Part shown: positions 1 to 7,485 of the stretch, piece by piece
Numbering within the stretch: position 1 is the first letter of the stretch
Layout: the number at the start of each line of letters is the position of its first letter
From: Actinomycetes bacterium
GTDB taxonomy: Bacteria > Actinomycetota > Actinomycetes > Actinomycetales > Microbacteriaceae
Length of the DNA: 7,485 nt
Reading direction: 5' to 3'
Assembly: GCA_023432305.1 (NCBI GenBank)
Contig: JAEYUT010000198.1
Coordinates: 1 to 7,485 of the forward strand
The notes under the pieces: generated by a model
Seen by the model: the letters and a program-made list of their open reading frames with translations, nothing else
What the model was told of the DNA's origin: nothing
Database searches by the model: none
Program-made: the position numbers and the translations under genes

Positions 1-1
1 G

Positions 2-334
2 AGCGTGCTGTACGTCTCGATGGCCGTCGCCGCGTGGCTGGTCTGGCGTCGCCGCGACGAGGCGAACGTGCGCCCGGCGCTCACCGGATACGTCGTCCAG
101 CTCGCGATCAACAGCATCTGGTCGCCGGTGTTCTTCGCGCTCTATCCGACATTCGGCGTCGGCGCGCTCTGGTGGGCCTTCGGCATCATCATCGCGCTCA
201 TCGTCGCCGTGGTCTACACGATGGCCGCGTTCTGGAGCGTCGAACGATGGGCAGGGATCCTGCTGATCCCCTACCTCGCGTGGCTGCTGTACGCCTCGAC
301 GCTCAACGCGGGCGTCGCGGTGCTGCAGTCCTGA
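2..334 (+). CDS. TspO/MBR family membrane protein, C-terminal part (5' end outside the window)
   Basis: This is the last 110 residues of a TspO/MBR (tryptophan-rich sensory protein / peripheral benzodiazepine receptor) homologue; the frame is open to the left edge. Family members are about 150-170 residues with five membrane helices, so roughly TM2 to TM5 remain. What is seen: the segment LYVSMAVAAWLVWRR (TM2), the typical QLAINSIWSPVFFALY (TM3), a long hydrophobic tryptophan-rich helix, and the C-terminal PYLAWLLYASTLNAGV, which matches the conserved family end (P-Y-L-x-W...A-x-x-L-N). TspO proteins bind porphyrins and related tetrapyrroles and have been linked to stress and tetrapyrrole handling; the ligand here cannot be told. 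A GTG at position 5 is not the true start, because the conserved N-terminal helix would be missing. It ends in TGA, 16 bases before the stop codon of the convergent aldo/keto reductase gene. Confidence 0.88.
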   Translation, partial: SVLYVSMAVAAWLVWRRRDEANVRPALTGYVVQLAINSIWSPVFFALYPTFGVGALWWAFGIIIALIVAVVYTMAAFWSVERWAGILLIPYLAWLLYASTLNAGVAVLQS

Positions 335-350
335 GAGCCCCGCCGCGGGA

Positions 351-1307
351 TCACGCCGGGAAGAGGGCGTCGATGAAGCGCACCTCGTCGGCATCCGGTC
401 GCCACGCCGAGCCGGCGCGCGCATTCGCTCGGATCTGATCGGGGCGCGTCGCCCCCGCGATGACGCTCGACAGCTCGGGCTTCGCGAGGAACCACCCGAA
501 GGTCGCCTCGAGCAGACCGATTCCACGCTCCGCGGCGAACGCCTCGAGCGCCTCGATCGCATCCCAGGGTGCGTTCTCGGCCACGTGCCGGCGCTGCCGC
601 GCGATGCGGGTGTCCTCCGGGATCTCGGTGCGCGAGAACTTGCCCGTGAAGAGGCCATTGGCGAGCGGGAAGTACGGCAGCAGCCCCAGCCCGCGCTCAC
701 GCACGGCGGGCACCACGTCGCGCTCGATCGCGCGTTCGGTGAGGTTGTAGTGGTTCTGGGCGGAGACGAACGGCGTGAGGCCTGCAGCGCGGGCAGCATC
801 ATCGGCTTCTCGGATCTGTGCTCCGTCGAAGTTCGAGTGGCCGATCTGGCGCACCTTGCCCTCCTGCACGAGCTCGTCGAGGGTCGCGAGCGTCTCCTCG
901 ATGGGCGTGGAGGGGTCGGGTGTGTGCAGCTGGTAGAGGTCGATCGTCTCGATGCCGAGCCGTGAGAGAGAGCCCTCCACGGCCGCCCGGATGTAGGCGC
1001 GGCCGCCCCGAGGTCCGATCTCCTCGAGGGGGGAGGCGTAGTCCTGGTGGCCGAACTTGGTCGCGATGATCGCCTCGTCGCGACGACCCTTCAGCGCCAC
1101 CCCGAGCAGCGTCTCGCTCAGCCCGTACTCCTCGCCGTAGATGTCGGCGGTGTCGAAGAAGGTGACCCCCGCGTCCAGAGCCGCGTGCACGACCGCCGTG
1201 GCCCCCTCCTGGTGCAGTGACGGCGTCCCCGGGCGACCGAGGTTGTTGCAGCCGAGTCCGACGACGCTGACGGCGAGGTCCGAGGTTCCGAGGGTGCGAA
1301 GCTCCAT
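351..1307 (-). CDS. Aldo/keto reductase, 318 aa
   Basis: A complete NAD(P)H-dependent oxidoreductase of the aldo/keto reductase superfamily, expected to be cytosolic. The full catalytic tetrad is visible: Asp52 and Tyr57 in FDTADIYG, Lys84 in IATKFG, and His128 in YQLHTPDPS. Further family marks are the N-terminal RTLGTSDLAVSVVGLGCNN, the IGHSNF segment (155-160), NHYNL (185-189), the PYFPLANGLFTGKFSR loop (211-226) and the cofactor phosphate-binding IAGATRPDQIRANA region (283-296). Length (318) is normal. The start is the ATG at 1307, because homology begins there; an open frame runs upstream but lies antisense to ogt. No Shine-Dalgarno lies at usual distance: GGGGAGGA is about 20 nt away. 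A TACGCT element sits 6 nt before the ATG, which suggests a leaderless message. The gene is transcribed divergently from ogt-tag. The substrate is unknown; detoxification of reactive aldehydes is a common role in the family but is not shown here. Confidence 0.93.
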   Translation of the reverse strand: MELRTLGTSDLAVSVVGLGCNNLGRPGTPSLHQEGATAVVHAALDAGVTFFDTADIYGEEYGLSETLLGVALKGRRDEAIIATKFGHQDYASPLEEIGPRGGRAYIRAAVEGSLSRLGIETIDLYQLHTPDPSTPIEETLATLDELVQEGKVRQIGHSNFDGAQIREADDAARAAGLTPFVSAQNHYNLTERAIERDVVPAVRERGLGLLPYFPLANGLFTGKFSRTEIPEDTRIARQRRHVAENAPWDAIEALEAFAAERGIGLLEATFGWFLAKPELSSVIAGATRPDQIRANARAGSAWRPDADEVRFIDALFPA

Positions 1308-1313
1308 GAGTCG

Positions 1314-1319
1314 AGCGTA
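1314..1319 (-). promoter_or_regulatory. Candidate -10 element (leaderless) of the aldo/keto reductase gene
   Basis: The minus strand reads TACGCT, then CGACTC, then the ATG at 1307. The hexamer matches the actinobacterial -10 pattern TANNNT. Its distance would put transcription start on the A of the start codon, giving a leaderless mRNA. No clear TTGACA-like -35 is seen 16-19 bp upstream, so the call rests on the -10 match, its exact spacing and the absence of a well-placed ribosome binding site. Confidence 0.45.
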
Positions 1320-1320
1320 C

Positions 1321-1338
1321 GCGTCCTCCCCAGGACGC
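1321..1338. repeat. 18-bp perfect inverted repeat, candidate operator
   Basis: Reads GCGTCCT-CCCC-AGGACGC: two perfect 7-bp arms around a 4-nt centre. It lies in the divergent aldo/keto reductase/ogt intergenic region, one base upstream of the reductase's candidate -10 element, so it covers the -10/-35 spacer of that promoter. If the message is leaderless this DNA is upstream of the transcript, so an RNA hairpin role for that gene is unlikely and a protein-binding site is the better guess. No regulator gene is adjacent in the window, and the binding protein is unknown. Confidence 0.45.
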
Positions 1339-1342
1339 TCCG

Positions 1343-1360
1343 TCGCGCGGATGCGCGCGA
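1343..1360. repeat. G+C-only 6-bp inverted repeat in the divergent intergenic region
   Basis: Reads TCGCGC-GGATGC-GCGCGA, with perfect 6-bp arms. It sits mid-way between the two divergent promoters. The arms are almost pure CG alternation, which arises readily by chance in such DNA, so a function is doubtful. Confidence 0.2.
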
Positions 1361-1379
1361 TGTCCGAATCCCGCCGGTA

Positions 1380-1396
1380 GCAGTGCGGTCGACTGC
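1380..1396. repeat. Short inverted repeat next to the ogt -10 element
   Basis: Reads GCAGT-GCGGTCG-ACTGC, with perfect 5-bp arms. It ends one base before the candidate -10 of ogt, the mirror image of where the 18-bp repeat sits relative to the reductase promoter. The arm sequences of the two repeats differ, so they would not bind the same protein. Short arms make chance a real possibility. Confidence 0.22.
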
Positions 1397-1397
1397 G

Positions 1398-1403
1398 TAC
1401 TCT
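1398..1403 (+). promoter_or_regulatory. Candidate -10 element (leaderless) of the ogt-tag operon
   Basis: TACTCT fits TANNNT and is followed by six bases (CGGAGG) and then the ATG at 1410, so transcription would begin at the start codon. The GGAGG in the spacer abuts the ATG directly, too close to act as a normal Shine-Dalgarno. No convincing -35 box is seen. Confidence 0.45.
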
Positions 1404-1409
1404 CGGAGG

Positions 1410-1973
1410 ATGACCACGGCAGAGACGTCCATCGGACTGCAGCGCATGTCGAGCCCCATCGGCCGCATCGAGGTCGTGAGCGACGGCACCGCAGTGCTCT
1501 CGCTCGCGATCGAGCACCGCGGCGCACTCCCCCACGACGGCATCGACGAGCACCCGGATGAGGTCACGTCTCGGGCGATCGTGCAGCTCGACGAGTACTT
1601 CGCTGGCGAGCGTCGCGCCTTCGACGTTCCCGTGCGCCTCACAGGCACCGAGTTCCAGCGAGCTGTCTGGGAGCAGCTCGTCGCGCTTCAGTGGGGCGAG
1701 GTCATCTCCTACGGCGAGCTCGGGCACGCGACCGGTCGCGCGACCGCAGGCCGCGCGGTAGGAGGTGCCGTGGGCGCGAATCCCGTGCCCCTGCTCGTGC
1801 CCTGCCATCGTGTGCTCGGGCACGACGGGCGCATCACGGGGTACTCCGCGGGAGAAGGCGTGCCGACGAAGTCCTGGCTGCTCTCCCACGAGGGCATTCC
1901 GCACCGCGTGCCGGCCGAATCGTCGCCGGACCCGCTCGCGCTCGACTTCCCCGACGAGAGCAGCGCCGCGTGA
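1410..1973 (+). CDS. ogt: Methylated-DNA--protein-cysteine S-methyltransferase, 187 aa
   Basis: A suicide DNA-repair protein that moves the alkyl group from O6-alkylguanine (and less efficiently O4-alkylthymine) in DNA to its own cysteine. The active site PCHR is at residues 131-134 with acceptor Cys132. Other Ogt/MGMT marks are EFQRAVWEQL (81-90), SYGEL (100-104), the DNA-flipping arginine in AGRAVGGAVGANP (Arg115) with Asn124, and GYSAGEG...KSWLLSHEG after the active site. The N-terminal part (about 13-70) has the usual SSPIGRIEVVSDG opening. There is no AraC-like Ada domain, so this is the stand-alone Ogt type. A tail of about 26 residues rich in Pro/Ser/Asp follows the core. ATG 1410 is preferred because it lies 6 nt after a TACTCT element; GTG 1383 and ATG 1446 are in-frame alternatives. 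The stop overlaps the start of tag, so the two genes form an alkylation-repair operon. Confidence 0.95.
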   Translation: MTTAETSIGLQRMSSPIGRIEVVSDGTAVLSLAIEHRGALPHDGIDEHPDEVTSRAIVQLDEYFAGERRAFDVPVRLTGTEFQRAVWEQLVALQWGEVISYGELGHATGRATAGRAVGGAVGANPVPLLVPCHRVLGHDGRITGYSAGEGVPTKSWLLSHEGIPHRVPAESSPDPLALDFPDESSAA

Positions 1974-2554
1974 GCGCGAGCGTCCGTGTCGATGACGCGG
2001 GCATCCCGCGCTGCGCGTGGGTGGGCGACGACCCGGAGTATCGCCGCTACCACGACGAGGAGTGGGGAAGGCCGCTCCATGGCGACCGCGCGCTCTTCGA
2101 GAAGCTGTCGCTCGAAGCCTTCCAGGCGGGGCTCTCATGGATCACGATCCTGCGACGCCGCCCCACCTTCCGACTCGCCTTCCGCGACTTCGACATCGAG
2201 GCCGTCGCGGCATTCGACGATGACGACGTCGAGCGCCTCATGGGCGACACCGGCATCATCCGCAACCGTGCGAAGATCGACGCCACGATCTCGAACGCGC
2301 GGATCACGCGCGAGCTCGTCGCCGATGATCCCGGTGCTCTCGACAGGATCATCTGGTCATTCGCGCCTCCGGCCTCCCCGCGACCCACGAGCCTCGCCTA
2401 TGTGCCCGCGGTCACACCAGCTGCGGCAGAACTCAGTGGCCACCTGAAGAAGCTCGGCTATCGGTTCGTCGGACCGACGACGATGTACGCGCTCATGCAG
2501 TCAGCGGGGCTCGTCGACGACCACGTCGCGGGCTGCTGGCGCGCGCAGGACTGA
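1970..2554 (+). CDS. tag: DNA-3-methyladenine glycosylase I, 194 aa
   Basis: Removes 3-methyladenine from alkylated DNA, the first step of base excision repair. The protein resembles E. coli Tag end to end: CAWVGDDPEYRRYHDEEWG (15-33), LEAFQAGLSWITIL (48-61), GIIRNRAKI, LKKLGYRFVGPTTMYALMQ and LVDDHVAGCW. The zinc-binding set is intact with the same spacing as in E. coli: Cys15 and His28 (13 apart), His185 and Cys189 (4 apart). Glu49 aligns with E. coli Glu38 in the base-recognition pocket, and Trp57 follows in GLSW. The start is the GTG at 1970, which overlaps the ogt stop in a GTGA junction. The frame is open further upstream but only as a shadow of ogt. Translation is probably coupled to ogt; a purine-rich GAGAG at about 1955-1959 is the only weak ribosome binding signal. 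The gene ends 32 bp from the convergent yaaA stop codon. Confidence 0.95.
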   Translation: MSASVRVDDAGIPRCAWVGDDPEYRRYHDEEWGRPLHGDRALFEKLSLEAFQAGLSWITILRRRPTFRLAFRDFDIEAVAAFDDDDVERLMGDTGIIRNRAKIDATISNARITRELVADDPGALDRIIWSFAPPASPRPTSLAYVPAVTPAAAELSGHLKKLGYRFVGPTTMYALMQSAGLVDDHVAGCWRAQD

Positions 2555-2590
2555 GCGCGATGGCGCCCCACCGGTGCGGCGCGACCTCAG
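2551..2590. terminator. Possible two-way hairpin between convergent tag and yaaA
   Basis: The short gap between the convergent stops holds a stem GCGCC (2563-2567) / GGCGC (2578-2582) with an inner C-A/T-G pairing and a CCGG loop. It is framed by CTGAG (2551-2555) and CTCAG (2586-2590), which also pair and include both stop codons. There is no T-tract on either strand, so intrinsic termination would be weak. Position between convergent genes is the main support. Confidence 0.3.
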
Positions 2591-3330
2591 ACGACGAGAT
2601 CGAGCTCGCCCGCGGCACCGGGCTCGAGCCTGATTCCCTGGGCACTCGCCCAGGCGAGCAGCGAATCCACATCGTGGTGGACGATGCCCGACTGCACGAG
2701 CGCCCTGGCGAGTCGGCCCTTGCCCGCCTTGTTGAAGTGGTTGAGCGCGCGCTTGCGCCCGCCTTCCTCCGAGACGACCCGCACGAACACGGAATCCGCC
2801 CGCGCGGGACGAGGCCCGAGGGCAGCGTACGCCTCCGATCGCATATCCAGGATCAGGCCGTCGTGGCCCGCCAGCGCCGACGCGAGCGGACCCGCCCAGT
2901 GCTGCTTGAGCCGCACCCCGGGGAGCCTCGAATCCGCCGACAGGCGGTACGCGGGAATCAGATCGAGCCCCGCGGTGGCCCCGAGGAGCGCAGAGGCGAT
3001 GAGCACATGCTCGTGAGCGAACGCGCGCTCGTCGACGCTGAGAGTCGATGCGTCGAGAGCGTCATAGAGCACGCCGTCATAGCGGTCGATGGCCGGCAGC
3101 ACGGGCGCGGTGCGAATGACGCGGTTGCGCTCCACCTCCGCGACACCGCGCGCTGACAGCTTGAGCGCGGCGAGCGAGGCGTCCACATCGGCGGCGAGTG
3201 CGACGGCGGACTCGACGAGCAGCTCTCGCTGCGGAGTCAGCTCCGGGTGCGCGAGCGCAGCGAGATCCAGGCGCACGTCGCCGTCGCCGCCCTCCCGCTT
3301 CGTCTCGGAGGGCGGCAGCAGGATCAGCAT
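2587..3330 (-). CDS. yaaA: YaaA family (UPF0246/DUF328) peroxide-stress protein, 247 aa
   Basis: Recognised by the family opening MLILLPPSETK and by the conserved blocks AIDRYDGVLYDAL (80-92), LIPAYRL (124-130), LDMRSEAY (161-168) and HFNKAGKGRLAR (198-209). In E. coli, YaaA is induced by hydrogen peroxide under OxyR and lowers intracellular free iron, limiting Fenton damage; a related protein was shown to have a helix-hairpin-helix-like DNA-binding fold. Whether the role is the same here is inferred from family only. Length is close to the usual 240-260 residues, with no signal peptide or membrane segment. The ATG at 3330 starts one base after the upstream kinase stop (TGA-C-ATG). No good Shine-Dalgarno precedes it, so translation is probably by re-initiation after the kinase. 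It has no visible promoter of its own. Confidence 0.88.
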   Translation of the reverse strand: MLILLPPSETKREGGDGDVRLDLAALAHPELTPQRELLVESAVALAADVDASLAALKLSARGVAEVERNRVIRTAPVLPAIDRYDGVLYDALDASTLSVDERAFAHEHVLIASALLGATAGLDLIPAYRLSADSRLPGVRLKQHWAGPLASALAGHDGLILDMRSEAYAALGPRPARADSVFVRVVSEEGGRKRALNHFNKAGKGRLARALVQSGIVHHDVDSLLAWASAQGIRLEPGAAGELDLVV

Positions 3331-3331
3331 G

Positions 3332-3853
3332 TCAGGGCTTCACGAACGCGAGCGCGCGTTCGACGTTGACGCCGAGCGGGTCCACCGAGTCGACCGTGAT
3401 CCGGGCGATCGCACCGCTGTCCCCCGACCACTCCTCCCACTCGTCGAGGCTCTGCTCGACAGCGAAGGCACCCGGGAGCGCGGCCTCCTTCAGCCGCTCG
3501 GCTCGCGCGGCCAGCCGTGTGCGATGCAGCTCCTCATCCGAGCAGACCACCTCGATGAAGCGGATCTCCGACTTCTGGCGCTCGGCGAGCTTAACCCACT
3601 GCTCCCGCGCCGGGTTGACGGCGTTCACGGCATCGACGATCAGGTCGCCGCCCCCGGTGAGGACCGCCTCAGCGAACGCCTCGGCCACGAGGTAGGCCGC
3701 GAGGCCCGTGGGCTGGTCGGCGTCGATTCCCGCTCGCAGGATGGCGTTCTCGATCGGATCGACCGAGACGACGGGCACCCCCAGACGGATGCCGACGACC
3801 TCAGCGATCGTGCTCTTGCCAGCAGCGGGGAGACCTGCCATCACGATGAGCAT
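3332..3853 (-). CDS. Small P-loop kinase-like ATPase (AAA_33/zeta-toxin-like fold), 173 aa
   Basis: A predicted cytosolic phosphotransferase of unknown substrate. A textbook Walker A, GLPAAGKST, is at residues 7-15 (Lys13, Ser14). VVSVDPIENAIL follows (Asp32, a likely substrate-side acid), then a Walker B-like DLIVDAVNAVNP (70-81) and an arginine-bearing lid segment CSDEELHRTRLAARAER (104-120). This order is that of the AAA_33 group, which includes chloramphenicol phosphotransferase, zeta toxin and sugar or nucleoside kinases. No residues allow a choice among these, and no antitoxin-like small gene lies next to it, so a toxin role is not supported. The ATG at 3853 begins 6 nt after a TAGGGT element. 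The stop precedes yaaA by one base, so the pair is a likely two-gene operon placed directly after the atp terminator. Confidence 0.8.
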   Translation of the reverse strand: MLIVMAGLPAAGKSTIAEVVGIRLGVPVVSVDPIENAILRAGIDADQPTGLAAYLVAEAFAEAVLTGGGDLIVDAVNAVNPAREQWVKLAERQKSEIRFIEVVCSDEELHRTRLAARAERLKEAALPGAFAVEQSLDEWEEWSGDSGAIARITVDSVDPLGVNVERALAFVKP

Positions 3854-3859
3854 GTTCCC

Positions 3860-3865
3860 ACCCTA
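3860..3865 (-). promoter_or_regulatory. Candidate -10 element (leaderless) of the kinase-yaaA operon
   Basis: The minus strand reads TAGGGT, then GGGAAC, then ATG at 3853: the same TANNNT + 6 nt + start arrangement as at the reductase and ogt genes. The upstream T-rich stretch is the tail of the atp terminator, so terminator and promoter are packed together. No consensus -35 is seen; at 17-bp spacing that position falls inside the terminator stem. GGGTGGGA before the ATG could alternatively act as a weak ribosome binding site on a leadered message. Confidence 0.4.
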
Positions 3866-3869
3866 GACG

Positions 3870-3909
3870 AAACAAGACCGACCGCCCGGGGATCCGGACG
3901 GTCGGCCTT
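3870..3909 (-). terminator. Rho-independent terminator of the ATP synthase operon
   Basis: Beginning 9 bases after the atpC stop, the minus strand reads AAGGCCGACCGTCCGG, loop ATCC, then CCGGGCGGTCGGTCTT, followed by GTTT. This is a 16-bp stem with no mismatches, including two G-U wobbles, with the stem ending in TCTT and a short T-rich tail. It would end transcripts arriving from atpA-G-D-C and insulate the kinase-yaaA pair downstream. Confidence 0.88.
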
Positions 3910-3918
3910 GAGGAATGA

Positions 3919-4179
3919 TCAGACGAGCTCGGCGTTGCCCGCGACGATCGAGACGGTGTCTCCCTGCACAGACAGGAAGCCGTCTTCGACGCGCGCGGTG
4001 ATGACGTTGCCGTCAGTCGTGGTCACGCGCGACTCACCCGGTGCGAGGACCGCGAGGACGGGCTCGTGACCGGCGAGGATGCCGATCTCACCCTCGGTGG
4101 TGCGGGCGACGACCTGAGTGGCCTCGCCCGACCACAGCTCGCGCTCCGCCGAGACGACGAACACGTTGAGGGCGGCCAT
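3919..4179 (-). CDS. atpC: ATP synthase epsilon subunit, short form, 86 aa
   Basis: The epsilon subunit of the F1 central stalk, which binds gamma and the c-ring. Only the N-terminal beta-sandwich domain is present: MAALNVFVVSAERELWSGEA (1-20), GEIGILAGHEPVLAVLAPG (30-48) and GFLSVQGDTVSIVAGNAE (67-84), followed at once by the stop. Epsilon subunits are usually about 120-140 residues, with a C-terminal two-helix hairpin that can extend and inhibit ATP hydrolysis; that part is missing. The ending is clean, with an intact terminator just downstream, so the short form looks natural rather than broken; as I recall, similarly short forms are found in related Actinobacteria. ATG 4179 lies two bases after the atpD stop, with a strong AGAAGGAG Shine-Dalgarno (4191-4198) 11 nt upstream inside atpD. 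An in-frame extension into atpD has no homology and was excluded. Confidence 0.95.
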   Translation of the reverse strand: MAALNVFVVSAERELWSGEATQVVARTTEGEIGILAGHEPVLAVLAPGESRVTTTDGNVITARVEDGFLSVQGDTVSIVAGNAELV

Positions 4180-4181
4180 GA

Positions 4182-6562
<2,381 letters not shown>

Positions 6563-6612
6563 GTCCTTCTCTTCCTGTCGTAGGGCTCGATGAGGGCGCT
6601 ATCCGCGAGGGA

Positions 6613-7485
6613 TCAGCGCTTGCCCTTCACGATGCGCTCCTGGTTGACGTCTTCGACCTCAGCGGCGGCGAACTCCTCGCTGCCGATGCCCGAGGCCTCT
6701 TCACCGGGCTGGAACTCGGCCAGGAACGCGTCCACGGCCTTGTCGAGAGCAGCCTCGGTGTCGTCGTCCAGGACGTTGGTCTCGCGGAGCTTGGTGAGGA
6801 TGTCGGTGTTGCGACCGAGGTACTCGTGAAGCTCGCGCTCGAAGCGCAGGACGTCCTCGACGGGGATCGTGTCGAGCTTGCCCTTGGTGCCGGCCCAGAT
6901 CGAGACGACCTGGTTCTCGACGGGGAACGGCGAGTACTGCGGCTGACGGAGGAGCTCCGTGAGGCGCGCGCCGCGCTCGAGCTGACGGCGGCTGGCGGCG
7001 TCGAGGTCCGAGGCGAAGAGCGCGAAGGCCTCGAGCGCACGGTACTGCGCGAGCTCGAGCTTCAGCGTTCCGGAGACCTTCTTGATGCTCTTGACCTGCG
7101 CGTCACCACCGACTCGAGAGACCGAGATGCCCACGTCGACCGCGGGACGCTGGTTGGCGTTGAAGAGGTCGGACTGGAGGAAGATCTGGCCGTCGGTGAT
7201 CGAGATCACGTTGGTCGGGATGTACGCCGAGACGTCGTTCGCCTTGGTCTCGATGATCGGAAGACCGGTCATGGAGCCTGCACCCAGCTCGTCGGAGAGC
7301 TTCGCGCAGCGCTCGAGCAGACGCGAGTGCAGGTAGAAGACGTCACCGGGGTACGCCTCGCGGCCCGGCGGGCGGCGGAGGAGCAGCGACACGGCACGGT
7401 AGGCCTCGGCCTGCTTCGACAGGTCGTCGAAGATGATCAGGACGTGCTTGCCGCCGTACATCCAGTGCTGGCCGATGGCCGAGCC
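6613..7485 (-). CDS. atpA: ATP synthase alpha subunit, C-terminal 290 residues (5' end outside the window)
   Basis: The non-catalytic nucleotide-binding subunit of F1; three alphas alternate with three betas. The frame is open to the right edge, so about half of the usual roughly 540-residue protein is seen. Fragment residues 1-8 (GSAIGQHW) precede [20 protein letters not shown], which holds the Walker B strand. The alpha/beta signature [10 protein letters not shown] is at fragment positions 114-123, followed by the arginine finger (Arg124 in SRVGGDAQ) that reaches the catalytic site on beta. The C-terminal helical domain includes [22 protein letters not shown]. The last 30 or so residues ([29 protein letters not shown]) form an acidic-then-basic tail typical of actinobacterial alpha subunits. 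The ATG at 7461 is internal, not a start. It is the first gene seen of the atpA-G-D-C run. Confidence 0.97.
   Translation of the reverse strand, partial: GSAIGQHWMYGGKHVLIIFDDLSKQAEAYRAVSLLLRRPPGREAYPGDVFYLHSRLLERCAKLSDELGAGSMTGLPIIETKANDVSAYIPTNVISITDGQIFLQSDLFNANQRPAVDVGISVSRVGGDAQVKSIKKVSGTLKLELAQYRALEAFALFASDLDAASRRQLERGARLTELLRQPQYSPFPVENQVVSIWAGTKGKLDTIPVEDVLRFERELHEYLGRNTDILTKLRETNVLDDDTEAALDKAVDAFLAEFQPGEEASGIGSEEFAAAEVEDVNQERIVKGKR

Noticed and set aside
337..349. CCCG-CCG-CGGG mini-hairpin between the convergent TspO-like and reductase genes
   Set aside because: A 4-bp stem with no T-tract in a 16-bp G+C-rich gap is too weak to call a terminator.
1308..1409. SOS (LexA) box in front of ogt-tag
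   Set aside because: No GAAC-N4-GTTC-like or other LexA-type palindrome is present in the intergenic region.
1308..2138. Long open frame on the minus strand extending the aldo/keto reductase by 277 residues upstream
   Set aside because: The extension is low-complexity Arg/Gly/Ala-rich sequence antisense to ogt and tag, both of which have intact catalytic motifs; aldo/keto reductase homology starts at the ATG at 1307.
3332..3853. Zeta-type toxin of a toxin-antitoxin pair
   Set aside because: The Walker A and fold order are shared by many small kinases, there is no small antitoxin-like gene next to it, and its neighbour is YaaA.
3089..4069. 326-codon plus-strand open frame across yaaA, the kinase gene and atpC
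   Set aside because: It runs antisense to three real genes and through the terminator hairpin, with Arg/Ser-rich composition and no family motifs.

Overview
The window is a stretch of ordinary chromosome from a high-G+C Gram-positive bacterium. By eye it is about two-thirds G+C, with G/C strongly preferred at third codon positions. The protein sequences, the short AtpC and the apparent leaderless starts fit Actinobacteria, most likely Microbacteriaceae (Microbacterium-like). That placement is an inference from sequence character, not a database result.

Layout, left to right: (1) the 3' part of a TspO/MBR-family membrane protein gene (+). (2) A convergent aldo/keto reductase gene (-). (3) A 102-bp divergent intergenic region holding two candidate leaderless promoters and inverted repeats. 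(4) A two-gene alkylation-repair operon (+), ogt then tag, overlapping by 4 bases. (5) A convergent gene pair (-): a small P-loop kinase followed at 1 base by yaaA. (6) A strong intrinsic terminator closing the ATP synthase operon. (7) The distal part of the F1Fo ATP synthase operon (-), in transcription order atpA (5' end outside the window), atpG, atpD, atpC.

The F1 genes encode the alpha, gamma, beta and epsilon subunits of the catalytic head. Ogt and Tag repair complementary alkylation lesions: O6-alkylguanine by direct transfer, and 3-methyladenine by base excision. YaaA belongs to a family tied to peroxide stress, and aldo/keto reductases often reduce reactive carbonyls. The stretch beside the ATP synthase operon is therefore rich in likely damage-response genes, but no shared regulation is demonstrated.

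I found no mobile elements, RNA genes, CRISPR arrays or convincing new multigene system. The best points for a second look are the -10-like TANNNT elements placed exactly 6 nt before three start codons (leaderless transcripts), an 18-bp inverted repeat against one of those elements, a promoter packed against the atp terminator, and an AtpC that lacks the C-terminal helical domain.
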